DNA from: Burkholderiales bacterium PBB2
GTDB lineage: Bacteria > Pseudomonadota > Gammaproteobacteria > Burkholderiales > Burkholderiaceae_C
DNA: 64,000 bases
Direction: 5' to 3'
Assembly: GCA_002255955.1 (NCBI GenBank)
Contig: NKIM01000016.1
Span: 62,001-126,000, forward strand
The notes beneath the pieces are model-generated. The model saw nothing but the letters and a program-made list of their open reading frames with translations. It was not told the DNA's origin and searched no databases. The translations under genes were made by a program, and so were the position numbers. Positions 9,957-17,395 of the stretch are shown piece after piece (within the stretch, counting starts at the first letter, position 1; every line of letters begins with the position of its first letter).

Positions 9957-11251
9957 CACCGCGTGGCCCTGTGAACCAGCAAGGCCTGGGCATCGGCCAG
10001 GGCCTTGGGAATGGACTTGCCGTAGATCAGCACGTTGTCGAGCTCGCCATTGACCACCTCCTCGGCGAACTTGTTCTGCCGGTGCAGGGGCCGTGCGGGG
10101 ATGCGGCGGGCCGCGTCGCGCCACAACTGGCGGGCGCGTTGGCCGCCGAGGAAATCGACCGGTTCGTCAAAGAAGGGGTCGTCCTGGGCGCTGAGCAGGG
10201 CGGGGAAGGCGTCCTGGTTCTTGAAGGCGCTGAGCTGCAGCTCGCGGCTGAGAGTCAGGTGCTGGATCAGCGACCAGGCCAGGGCTTTGCGGCTGGGGTC
10301 GGAGCGGCGCGGGATGGCGTAGTAGCTGCCGCCCCAGCCGCCGAAGCTGCCGCCGGGCAGCTGGGCCGCGCGCCACAGGCCATGGGTGTTGGGCGCCACC
10401 GATTTGGCCATCTGGCTGGCCATCCAGGCGCCCGAGAGCTCGGTCGCCAGCTTGCCGCGGCGCAGGTGTTCGCTCCAGTCATTACGCCAGGTGTCGACGA
10501 TGGCGTCCAGACCCAGGCGCCGCACTTTTTGCGCCAGCTCGAAGGCACGCTGGAACAGCGGGCTGCTGATGCTGGGCCGGCCTTGGGCGTCGAAGTAAAT
10601 GCTCTGGCCGGCCGGGGTGCTGGAGAACAGCACGATGTCCTTCAGGTAGCGTGCATGCGCCAGCAGGTAGGCGCCGGTGCGGGCCTTGATCTGCACGCCG
10701 GCCTGCACGTAGGCCTCCCAGCTTTCGCTCAGGTCCTTCAGGCCCAGGCCGGCGCGCTCCAGCACATCGGCGCGGTAGAACATCGAGCCCGGGCCGATGT
10801 CGGCGGGAATCGCCACCACCGCGCCCTCGCGGTTGCGCGCTTGCTCAAAGGCGAAGGGCACGAAGCGTTCGCGCAGGCCTTCGGCCAGATAGGGCGGAAC
10901 AGACAAATCCTGCAGGCCGGCGCCCAGCGAGAAGCGGCCCATGTACATGGTTTCCAGCGCGATCACATCGGGCAGATGGCTGGCGCTGGCCGAAGACAGG
11001 GCCGTGGTCATGGCCGTGTGGTGGTCGTCGTACTGGCGGCTGATCACCTCGACCTGCACACCGCCATGCGCCTGACTCCAGGCGGGCAGGGCCTGCTTGA
11101 TGACCTGGTCCAGCAGCGGGAAGGCCGCGACCACCAGCTGCTGGCGCTGTTGCTGCGCGCTCTGGGCCGGCACCTGGCCGGCCAGCGGCGCCAGCGCCGC
11201 GGCCGCCAGCAACTGGCGCCGACGCGTGTCGGGTGACTTGTCTCGTGTCAT
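9956..11251 (-). CDS. Sugar ABC transporter substrate-binding protein (extracellular family 1), possible Tat export
   Basis: A 431-residue periplasmic binding protein, first gene of the sugar ABC operon. The N-terminus TRRRQLLAAAALAPLAGQVPAQS has an arginine cluster followed by a hydrophobic stretch, compatible with a Tat signal although the motif is not ideal. The mature part has the family 1 features YDDHHTAMTTALSSASASHLPDVIALE, LPGGSFGGWGGSYYAIPRRS and AWSLIQHLT. The ATG at 11251 was chosen because the signal peptide follows at once; the 56 codons upstream cover the operator and promoter. A perfect 14-bp palindrome lies 23 bases before the start. Confidence 0.88.
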   Translation of the reverse strand: MTRDKSPDTRRRQLLAAAALAPLAGQVPAQSAQQQRQQLVVAAFPLLDQVIKQALPAWSQAHGGVQVEVISRQYDDHHTAMTTALSSASASHLPDVIALETMYMGRFSLGAGLQDLSVPPYLAEGLRERFVPFAFEQARNREGAVVAIPADIGPGSMFYRADVLERAGLGLKDLSESWEAYVQAGVQIKARTGAYLLAHARYLKDIVLFSSTPAGQSIYFDAQGRPSISSPLFQRAFELAQKVRRLGLDAIVDTWRNDWSEHLRRGKLATELSGAWMASQMAKSVAPNTHGLWRAAQLPGGSFGGWGGSYYAIPRRSDPSRKALAWSLIQHLTLSRELQLSAFKNQDAFPALLSAQDDPFFDEPVDFLGGQRARQLWRDAARRIPARPLHRQNKFAEEVVNGELDNVLIYGKSIPKALADAQALLVHRATR

Positions 11252-11274
11252 TGCTTTTTTGTTTGTTGACGCTT

Positions 11275-11288
11275 TGAAAGCGCTTTCA
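11275..11288. promoter_or_regulatory. LacI-family operator in front of the sugar ABC operon
   Basis: TGAAAGCGCTTTCA is a perfect 14-bp palindrome between the divergent binding-protein gene and the lacI-type gene. It has the central CG and the half-site GAAAGC typical of LacI-family operators. Two related palindromes occur before the TonB receptor gene (12576-12593 and 12614-12627). The site lies immediately downstream of a possible -10 on the minus strand, a position expected to block transcription. Confidence 0.8.
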
Positions 11289-11290
11289 CA

Positions 11291-11319
11291 ATTCTGTGCC
11301 GGCAGGCCCGGCGCACCAA
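11291..11319 (-). promoter_or_regulatory. Possible sigma-70 promoter of the sugar ABC operon
   Basis: Read on the minus strand: TTGGTG (11319-11314), a 17-base spacer and CAGAAT (11296-11291). The -35 match is weak and the -10 matches 4 of 6 bases. The support is mainly the spacing and the operator that follows directly. Confidence 0.35.
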
Positions 11320-11413
11320 GCCGCGTAAACCCTAGTGGGACAAGCGCGGGGGGCGCGGCGTGGCCGTCCCTGGGGCCGCCTACACTGTCCAGCCCCCGTG
11401 GAAAGGACCGTCT

Positions 11414-12460
11414 GTGCAAGCCAAACCCGCAGCCAAGAAAGCGCCGTCAAGCCGAGCGGAGGGCGTGGTCACGCTCGAGCAGGTGGCGGCCCGGGCCGGG
11501 GTCTCGCCCAGCACGGTCTCGCGCATCCTCAATGGCACGGCCACGGTCAGCGAGCTCAAGCGGGCAGCGGTGGACGAGGCCATCCGCACCCTCGGTTTCC
11601 GCCCCAACCCGGTGGCGCGCGGCCTGGCCGGCGGGCGCACCATGAGCATCGGTGTGGTCACGCAGCGCATCAGCAGCCCGTTTTACGGCGAGGCGCTCAG
11701 CGGCATCGAGGTGGAGCTGGAGTCGGCCGGCTACGTGCCGCTGTTCGTCAGCGGCAACTGGAACGAGGCCGATGAGCGCAAGGCCATCGAGACCTTGCTG
11801 TCGCGCCGCGTGGACGGCGTCATCGTGCTGGCCGGCCGCCTGGACAACCGCGAGCTGGAGGCCTTGTCCGACAGCGTGCCCATGGTGGTGGTGGGTCGTC
11901 AGGTGGCGGGCGAGCGCCTGTTCAGCTTCAGCTTCGACAACCGCGCCGGCGCGCGCCTGGCCACCGAGCATCTGATCTCCCTGGGCCACCGCCGCATTGC
12001 GCTCTTGCTCGGCGATCTGATCCACGACGATGCCATCGATCGCCAGAACGGCTACTTCGATGCGCTGGCGGCGGCCGGCATTCCGGTCGAGCAGGAACTG
12101 ATTGTGCAAAGCGATTACACCGAGGCCGGCGGCATGCTGTCGGTCAGCCGCCTGATGGAGCGCGATGTGGCCTTCAGTGCCATCTTCAGCTCCAACGACC
12201 AGATGGCTTACGGCGCCATCCTGGGCCTGGCGAGGCGCAATCTGCGCGTGCCGGACGATGTCTCCATCGTCGGCTTCGACGACCTGATCATGTCGCGCTA
12301 CACCATGCCGCCACTCAGCACGGTGCGCCATTCCGTCTATGAAACCGGCGCCCAGGCGGCCGGTGCCATGCTCAGCCTCTTGCGCGGCGAGCGCCCGGCG
12401 GTGCAGCTGGCGGCGCCGGAGCTGGTGCTGCGCGAATCGGTGCGCCGGGCCATCCGCTGA
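11414..12460 (+). CDS. LacI-family transcriptional regulator
   Basis: A 348-residue sugar-responsive repressor. The N-terminal helix-turn-helix and hinge helix read VTLEQVAARAGVSPSTVSRILNG (residues 19-41) followed by FRPNPVARGLAGGRT. The effector domain has the Peripla_BP-like pattern IGVVTQRISSPFYGEALSGIE, VDGVIVLAGR, NRAGARLATEHLISLGHRRIALL, AIFSSNDQMAYGAI and DVSIVGFDDL. The start is GTG 11414, preceded by a GGAAAGGA Shine-Dalgarno stretch and giving a normal length; the frame is open to 11360. It is divergent from the ABC operon and just upstream of the TonB receptor gene. It is the obvious candidate for binding the three palindromes. The inducer is unknown, probably a beta-glucoside or glucose-containing disaccharide. 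Confidence 0.92.
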   Translation: MQAKPAAKKAPSSRAEGVVTLEQVAARAGVSPSTVSRILNGTATVSELKRAAVDEAIRTLGFRPNPVARGLAGGRTMSIGVVTQRISSPFYGEALSGIEVELESAGYVPLFVSGNWNEADERKAIETLLSRRVDGVIVLAGRLDNRELEALSDSVPMVVVGRQVAGERLFSFSFDNRAGARLATEHLISLGHRRIALLLGDLIHDDAIDRQNGYFDALAAAGIPVEQELIVQSDYTEAGGMLSVSRLMERDVAFSAIFSSNDQMAYGAILGLARRNLRVPDDVSIVGFDDLIMSRYTMPPLSTVRHSVYETGAQAAGAMLSLLRGERPAVQLAAPELVLRESVRRAIR

Positions 12461-12575
12461 GCCCTCCGCATGGCTGCGGCGGTCCGTGCGTGTGACTTTG
12501 CACTGAAACCGATTGCAGGCCGGTCAAGCTAGGGATTGGCGTTGCGAGGAGCGAGCAACCTAGGGTGTTGCCTAA

Positions 12576-12593
12576 TTTGAAAGCGCTTGCAAA
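12576..12593. promoter_or_regulatory. LacI-family operator 1 before the TonB receptor gene
   Basis: TTTGAAAGCGCTTGCAAA is an 18-bp inverted repeat with one mismatched pair and the same GAAAGCGCTT core as the site at 11275. It lies about 80 bases before the receptor start. Confidence 0.72.
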
Positions 12594-12613
12594 TGCGCGA
12601 TTCTTGACGGCAA

Positions 12614-12627
12614 TGAAAGCGCTTTCA
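12614..12627. promoter_or_regulatory. LacI-family operator 2 before the TonB receptor gene
   Basis: TGAAAGCGCTTTCA is identical to the site in front of the ABC operon. Its centre is about 36 bases from that of operator 1. A -35-like TTGACG (12604-12609) lies just upstream, so the palindrome would fall in the promoter spacer, although no clear -10 follows. Confidence 0.78.
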
Positions 12628-12673
12628 AGCGTTTCATTGGGCAGACCTTCAAAAAAAACCCGGAGACAAGTTC

Positions 12674-15658
12674 ATGAGAAATCCTCGACCCGTCACTCGT
12701 TTGTCCCGTTCGGCAAGCGCGGTGGGCTTGCTGGTGGCCAGCCTTGGCGCCCAGGCCCAGCAGGCCACGCCGCCCGCCGATACCAACAAGGCTCAGCTCG
12801 ATGCCGTCGTCGTGACGGGTATTCGCCAGAGTCTGGAGACCTCCCTCAACCTGAAGCGCAATGCGCGCGGCCTGGTCGACGGCATCGTGGCCGAAGACAT
12901 CGGCAAGTTCCCGGACACCAATCTGGCGGAGTCCATGCAGCGGATTTCGGGTGTGTCCATCGACCGCAGCAACGGCGAAGGCTCCAAGGTCACCGTGCGC
13001 GGCGTCGGCCCTGATTTCAACCTGGTGCTGCTCAATGGTCGCCAGATGCCCGCCTCCAGCATCGGTTCGACCTTTGCCTCCAATTCCCGCTCTTTCGACT
13101 TTGCCAACCTGGCGTCAGAAGGCGTGGCCGCCCTCGAGGTCTACAAGACCAGCCGGGCCGAGAGCCCCACGGGCGGCATCGGCGCCACCATCAACATCAA
13201 GACCGCCCGCCCGCTGGACAACAAGCAGCGTCTGGCCAGTGTCGGTGTGAAGCTGGTCAGCGACGACTCGAACAAGCGTCTGCCCGACAGCCTCAGCGGC
13301 AGCCAGCTGACGCCTGAGGTTTCGGGCATTTATAGCGACGTTTCGGCCGATGGTCGGTTCGGTATTGCCCTCATCGGCAGCATCCAGAAACGCAATGGCG
13401 GTTACAACCAGGCCGCAGTGGACGCCGGCTGGCGCACCTTCAAGGGCGATGAGCAGAACTGGGGCACCATTCCGCTTCCGGGTCAGCCGGGTGCCGACAA
13501 GATCACCAACCGCCCCAAGCCGACCGATCTGTATGTGGTGCCGCAGGAACTGCGTTACAGCCTGAACGCATTTGAGCGCACCCGCACCAACGGCCAGCTC
13601 GTGCTGCAATTCCGCCCGGTCCAGGATGTGACCGCCACGGTGGACCACACCTACTCGGAAAACAAGATTCACTCCAAGCGCAGCGAGCTGTCGGCCTGGT
13701 TCAATTTCGGCCCGTCCTCCTCGGCCTGGACCAATGGCCCCATCGCTGCACCGCTGACGTACACCGAAACCTACCCCGCCAACGGCCCCGCCGATGTGGC
13801 CATGGCTGGCAGTATTTTCGGCACCAAGAACAAGAACCAGTCCACCGGTGTGAACCTGGCTTGGAAGGCCAGCCAAGCCCTGAGCCTGGAATTTGATGCC
13901 CATCACTCCACGGCCACCTCGGGCGCCGACAGCCCGTTCGGCAGCAACTCGACTCTGGGCGTGTCGATGTACAACCGCGCCAGCGCCTCGGCCGACTTCT
14001 CGCAAAAGTTTCCGGTGCTGAGCATCGGTCTGGCCGGCGACCCCGCCGCCAGCCCCAGCCTGCTGCAAGTGACGGGTTCGTCCTTCCGCAACAGCTATAT
14101 GCGCAATCAGATCGACCAGGCGCAGTTCAAGGGCAAGTATGTGCTGTCCGAGAGCTCCGGTCTGGATTTCGGCGTGGGCATGACCAAGGTCAAGAACCGC
14201 ACCGCCTTTGCCAATGTCCAGCAGGACGACTGGGGTGGCCACAACAAGCCCAGTGACTATCCGGATACCCTCTGGCAAGCCGCGCAGCTGCAGAGTTATT
14301 TCGGCCATTCGCTCGGCAGCAATGGCGGCAATCTGTTCAACAACTTCTACCTCTGGGACTTCAATGCCGTGCGTGCCGCGGCCATCAAGGCCGATGGCAG
14401 CGACAAGTGGTTCGTGCCTTCGTACAACTTCACCGACGACCGGCGCACGCAGGAAAAGTCCAGCCACGCCTTCCTCCAGTACGGCAAGGACTGGGAGTGG
14501 GGCGTGCCCATGAACGCCACGATCGGTTTGCGCTACGAGCGCACCGAGGTCTATTCCCAGGCCCTGGTGCCCAAGGTGACCGGCATCAATTGGGTGTCGG
14601 CCAACGAGTTCGCCTTGGTCAAGGGGGCGGCCGATTTCACCGCGCTTTCCGGCAAGTACAACTATGTGCTGCCCAGCATCGACTGGGAGGCTGAGCTCAG
14701 CGACAAGGTCAAGATTCGCGCCAGCTATGGCGAGACCATCGGCCGACCGGACTGGGGTGCGATCCAGGGTGGCATCACCCTGTCGGACTTCCGTGTCAAC
14801 GGCGGCTCCGGCAGCCAGGGCAATCCGAGCCTGAAGCCGCTGCTGTCCAAGAATTTCGATTTCTCGGCTGAGTACTACTACGCCAAATCGAGCTATGCCT
14901 CGCTGTCGTTGTTCCGTAAGAACATCAGCAACTTCATTGGCACCAGCAGCACTCAAGCCACACCGGCAGGCCTGACTTCGCCGATCGGCGGGGCGTTGTA
15001 CAACGAAGCGGTCAGCAAGAACTGCCCGACCAAGGACGCTGCCTGCATCCGCAACTACATCCTCAACACCTACAACGGCAGCAAGGGCGTCGTTCGCACC
15101 GGCTTTGATGGCAATGGCAACCCGCTGGGTACCATCGCCGGCCAGGTGGGTGATCCGCAGGCCAGCTTCACCATCACCGCGCCGACCAACCAGCGCAGCG
15201 ATTCCATCAAGGGCATGGAGTTCAACATCCAGCACGCTTTTGGCAAGTCGGGTTTTGGCCTGGCCGCCAACTACACCTGGGTGCGTTCGGGCCTGAAATA
15301 CGACAACCTCAACCTGAAGGAGCAGAACGCACTGCTGGGACTGAGCAACTCGTCCAATTTGGTGGGTTTCTACGAGGACGACAAGTACAGCGCCCGCGTG
15401 GCCTACAACTGGCGTGGCGAGTTCCTGAGCAGCACCAGCGCCGATGTGTTCGGCAGTGCAGGTCCGGCTTATACCGAGGCCTACGGTCAATGGGACCTCA
15501 GCTTGGGCTATAAGTTCAACAAAAAGCTCAGCTTCAACTTCGAAGCCCTGAACCTGAACGACGGCACCCAGCGCGTTCACGGGCGTGCCAAGGAGGAAAC
15601 GCTGTACTTCACCCAGACCGGACGCCGCTACATGCTGGCCGCCCGCTACGCCTTCTGA
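12674..15658 (+). CDS. TonB-dependent receptor (Caulobacter/Xanthomonas type), probable glycan uptake
   Basis: A 994-residue outer-membrane receptor with signal peptide (SAVGLLVASLGAQAQQ). The TonB-box-like region LDAVVVTGIRQSLETSL leads into the plug domain: VAEDIGKFPDTNLAESMQRISGVSIDR, then KVTVRGVGPDFNLVLLNGRQMP. This is the pattern of the large TonB receptor subfamily often linked to plant or algal glycan uptake in Xanthomonas and Caulobacter. The C-terminus LYFTQTGRRYMLAARYAF ends in the expected beta-strand with terminal Phe. The start has GGAGA ten bases upstream. Two LacI-type palindromes precede it. SapC, cupin and halogenase genes follow within a few bases and are probably cotranscribed. 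The substrate is inferred from the GH16/GH1 genes nearby. Confidence 0.93.
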   Translation: MRNPRPVTRLSRSASAVGLLVASLGAQAQQATPPADTNKAQLDAVVVTGIRQSLETSLNLKRNARGLVDGIVAEDIGKFPDTNLAESMQRISGVSIDRSNGEGSKVTVRGVGPDFNLVLLNGRQMPASSIGSTFASNSRSFDFANLASEGVAALEVYKTSRAESPTGGIGATINIKTARPLDNKQRLASVGVKLVSDDSNKRLPDSLSGSQLTPEVSGIYSDVSADGRFGIALIGSIQKRNGGYNQAAVDAGWRTFKGDEQNWGTIPLPGQPGADKITNRPKPTDLYVVPQELRYSLNAFERTRTNGQLVLQFRPVQDVTATVDHTYSENKIHSKRSELSAWFNFGPSSSAWTNGPIAAPLTYTETYPANGPADVAMAGSIFGTKNKNQSTGVNLAWKASQALSLEFDAHHSTATSGADSPFGSNSTLGVSMYNRASASADFSQKFPVLSIGLAGDPAASPSLLQVTGSSFRNSYMRNQIDQAQFKGKYVLSESSGLDFGVGMTKVKNRTAFANVQQDDWGGHNKPSDYPDTLWQAAQLQSYFGHSLGSNGGNLFNNFYLWDFNAVRAAAIKADGSDKWFVPSYNFTDDRRTQEKSSHAFLQYGKDWEWGVPMNATIGLRYERTEVYSQALVPKVTGINWVSANEFALVKGAADFTALSGKYNYVLPSIDWEAELSDKVKIRASYGETIGRPDWGAIQGGITLSDFRVNGGSGSQGNPSLKPLLSKNFDFSAEYYYAKSSYASLSLFRKNISNFIGTSSTQATPAGLTSPIGGALYNEAVSKNCPTKDAACIRNYILNTYNGSKGVVRTGFDGNGNPLGTIAGQVGDPQASFTITAPTNQRSDSIKGMEFNIQHAFGKSGFGLAANYTWVRSGLKYDNLNLKEQNALLGLSNSSNLVGFYEDDKYSARVAYNWRGEFLSSTSADVFGSAGPAYTEAYGQWDLSLGYKFNKKLSFNFEALNLNDGTQRVHGRAKEETLYFTQTGRRYMLAARYAF

Positions 15659-15675
15659 CCGACGGAGTGCTCCTC

Positions 15676-16392
15676 ATGCGCCCAGTTCTGCTCGACAACG
15701 TCAACCATGCCGACCTGCGTCTGCAAACGCGGCTCGATGCCAGCTGGGGTGACGCCGCCAACGCCGTGCCCACGGTGCCGGCGGAGTTCCGGCAGATCCA
15801 GGCGCATTTCCCCATCGTGTTCCAGGAAAGCGGCGCCGATGCCGCGGCTCGTTTCCAGCCCGTGGCTTTGCTGGGCTTGTTCGAGCCCCACAACCGCTTT
15901 CTCGGCCCGCAGGGCTGGCGCGCCGGGCACCTGCCCTGGGCGCTGGAGCGCCAGCCTTTTCTGGTCGGCCGCGATGGGGAGGAATGGGTGGTTCATGTGG
16001 ACCTGGACAGTCCGCGCCTGAGCCGTGAGGCCGGGGAGCCCCTGTTCCTGCCGCAGGGCGGGCAGTCGGTCGTGCTCGAGCGCCGGCTGTCCGTGCTGCA
16101 GGCCTTGCACCAGGGCATGCTGGAGTTGCCGGACTTCATCGACGCCTTGCTGCGCCACCGCCTGCTGGAGCCGATGAATCTGGATGTCGAGCAGCCCGAC
16201 GGACAGCTGCGCCGCATGTCCGGCTATTTCGTGATCGATGAAGACCGCCTGGCCGGCCTGTCCGGTGCGGCCGTGGCCGAGCTGCATGAGGCCGGCCACT
16301 GGCTGCCCATCGCCATGGCCCTGGCTTCGCTGTCACATCTGCCGGCCTTGATCCTGGCCGAGCAGGCGCAGGGCGTGCGGCTCCATGCTTGA
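15676..16392 (+). CDS. SapC-family protein
   Basis: A 238-residue protein of the SapC family (named after a Campylobacter S-layer gene; function here unknown). Visible landmarks are VPAEFRQIQAHFPIVFQ, RFQPVALLGLFEPHNRFL, WRAGHLPWALERQPFLVG and the C-terminal GYFVIDEDRLAGLSG. No signal peptide or membrane segment is seen. The ATG at 15676 has GGAG eight bases upstream; a GTG at 15667 is an alternative. It lies 17 bases after the TonB receptor and overlaps the cupin gene by eight bases. SapC genes recur beside TonB receptors, cupin-like and halogenase-like genes in glycan loci. A second SapC gene lies at 63546. Confidence 0.8.
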   Translation: MRPVLLDNVNHADLRLQTRLDASWGDAANAVPTVPAEFRQIQAHFPIVFQESGADAAARFQPVALLGLFEPHNRFLGPQGWRAGHLPWALERQPFLVGRDGEEWVVHVDLDSPRLSREAGEPLFLPQGGQSVVLERRLSVLQALHQGMLELPDFIDALLRHRLLEPMNLDVEQPDGQLRRMSGYFVIDEDRLAGLSGAAVAELHEAGHWLPIAMALASLSHLPALILAEQAQGVRLHA

Positions 16393-17386
16393 AATCCAGG
16401 TGCCTGCCCCCGGGCAGGTGCCTTCCCATGTGCTGAATCTGGACCAGCCCTGCGTGATGCGCGGGCTGGTCTCGCATTGGCCGCTGGTGCGGGCCGCGGG
16501 GCAGGGCGCTGATGCGGCGGCTGCGTGCTTGCAAAGCCACTGGCGCGGCGCCACCGTCGGCGTCTTCCAGATGGCGCCTGAGACCAGCGGCCGTATCGCC
16601 TACACCGAGGACTTCAGCGGCTTCAACTTCAGCCGCCAGATCCTGCCTTTCGATCAGGTTCTGGCTCAGTTGCTGGCCGGGCAAGACCTGGCCCCCAGCC
16701 TCAGCCCCTATCTCTACATGGGTTCGACCACGGTCGACACCTGCCTGCCGGGCTTTGCCGCCGAGCACATGCTGGCCATGGACACGCCGGAGGCGCCGCT
16801 GGCCAGCCTCTGGATGGGCAACCGCATCACCGTGCCCGCGCACCAGGATTGGCCGTCCAACATCGCCTGCTGTGCTGCTGGCCGCCGCCGCTTCACCCTG
16901 TTCCCGCCCGATGCGGTCGGGGATCTCTACGTCGGCCCGCTGGATCTCACGCCCGCCGGCCAGCCCATCAGCCTGGCCAACCCGTCCGCGCCCGATCTGC
17001 AGCGCTTTCCGCGCTTTGCCAAGGCCCTGGCGCGTGCCCAGGTGGTCGAGTTGGCGCCAGGCGATGCGATCTACATTCCCAGCCTGTGGTGGCACCAGGT
17101 CGAAGGGCTGGATGACCTCAATGTGCTGATCAACTACTGGTGGCGGCGCAGCCCGGACTGGTCCGATTCGCCCAACACCGCGCTCTGGTTGGCCCTGGCC
17201 ACGGTGCGCGATCTGCCGCCGGCCGAGCGGGCGGCCTGGCGCGCCTTGTTCGACCATTACGTCTTTGAGGCCGATGTTCAGACGGCGGCCCACATTCCGG
17301 GGCCGGCACGCGGCCTGCTGGCGCCCTTCACCGAGCCGGGCATGCGCCGCATGCGCGCCTGGCTGCTCAAGAAACTCAATCGCTAG
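16385..17386 (+). CDS. JmjC-like cupin (cupin_8) protein, putative Fe(II)/2-oxoglutarate oxygenase
   Basis: A 333-residue protein with a cupin_8/JmjC-like fold. It carries the metal-binding facial triad: PAHQDW gives His153 and Asp155, and SLWWHQVE gives His237. The line ACCAAGRRRFTLFPPD and VVELAPGDAIYIPSLWWH are the usual surroundings in FIH/JmjC-type hydroxylases. Such enzymes hydroxylate protein side chains or small molecules; the substrate here is unknown. The start overlaps the sapC stop and the halogenase gene follows after nine bases, so the three are probably made together. Proteins of this kind beside TonB receptors are sometimes annotated PASS1-related. Confidence 0.8.
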   Translation: MLEIQVPAPGQVPSHVLNLDQPCVMRGLVSHWPLVRAAGQGADAAAACLQSHWRGATVGVFQMAPETSGRIAYTEDFSGFNFSRQILPFDQVLAQLLAGQDLAPSLSPYLYMGSTTVDTCLPGFAAEHMLAMDTPEAPLASLWMGNRITVPAHQDWPSNIACCAAGRRRFTLFPPDAVGDLYVGPLDLTPAGQPISLANPSAPDLQRFPRFAKALARAQVVELAPGDAIYIPSLWWHQVEGLDDLNVLINYWWRRSPDWSDSPNTALWLALATVRDLPPAERAAWRALFDHYVFEADVQTAAHIPGPARGLLAPFTEPGMRRMRAWLLKKLNR

Positions 17387-17395
17387 GTCCCCACC

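Noticed and set aside
13115-15580. An 821-codon open frame antisense to the TonB receptor
   Set aside because: No domain is recognisable, and the plus-strand receptor explains the sequence completely.
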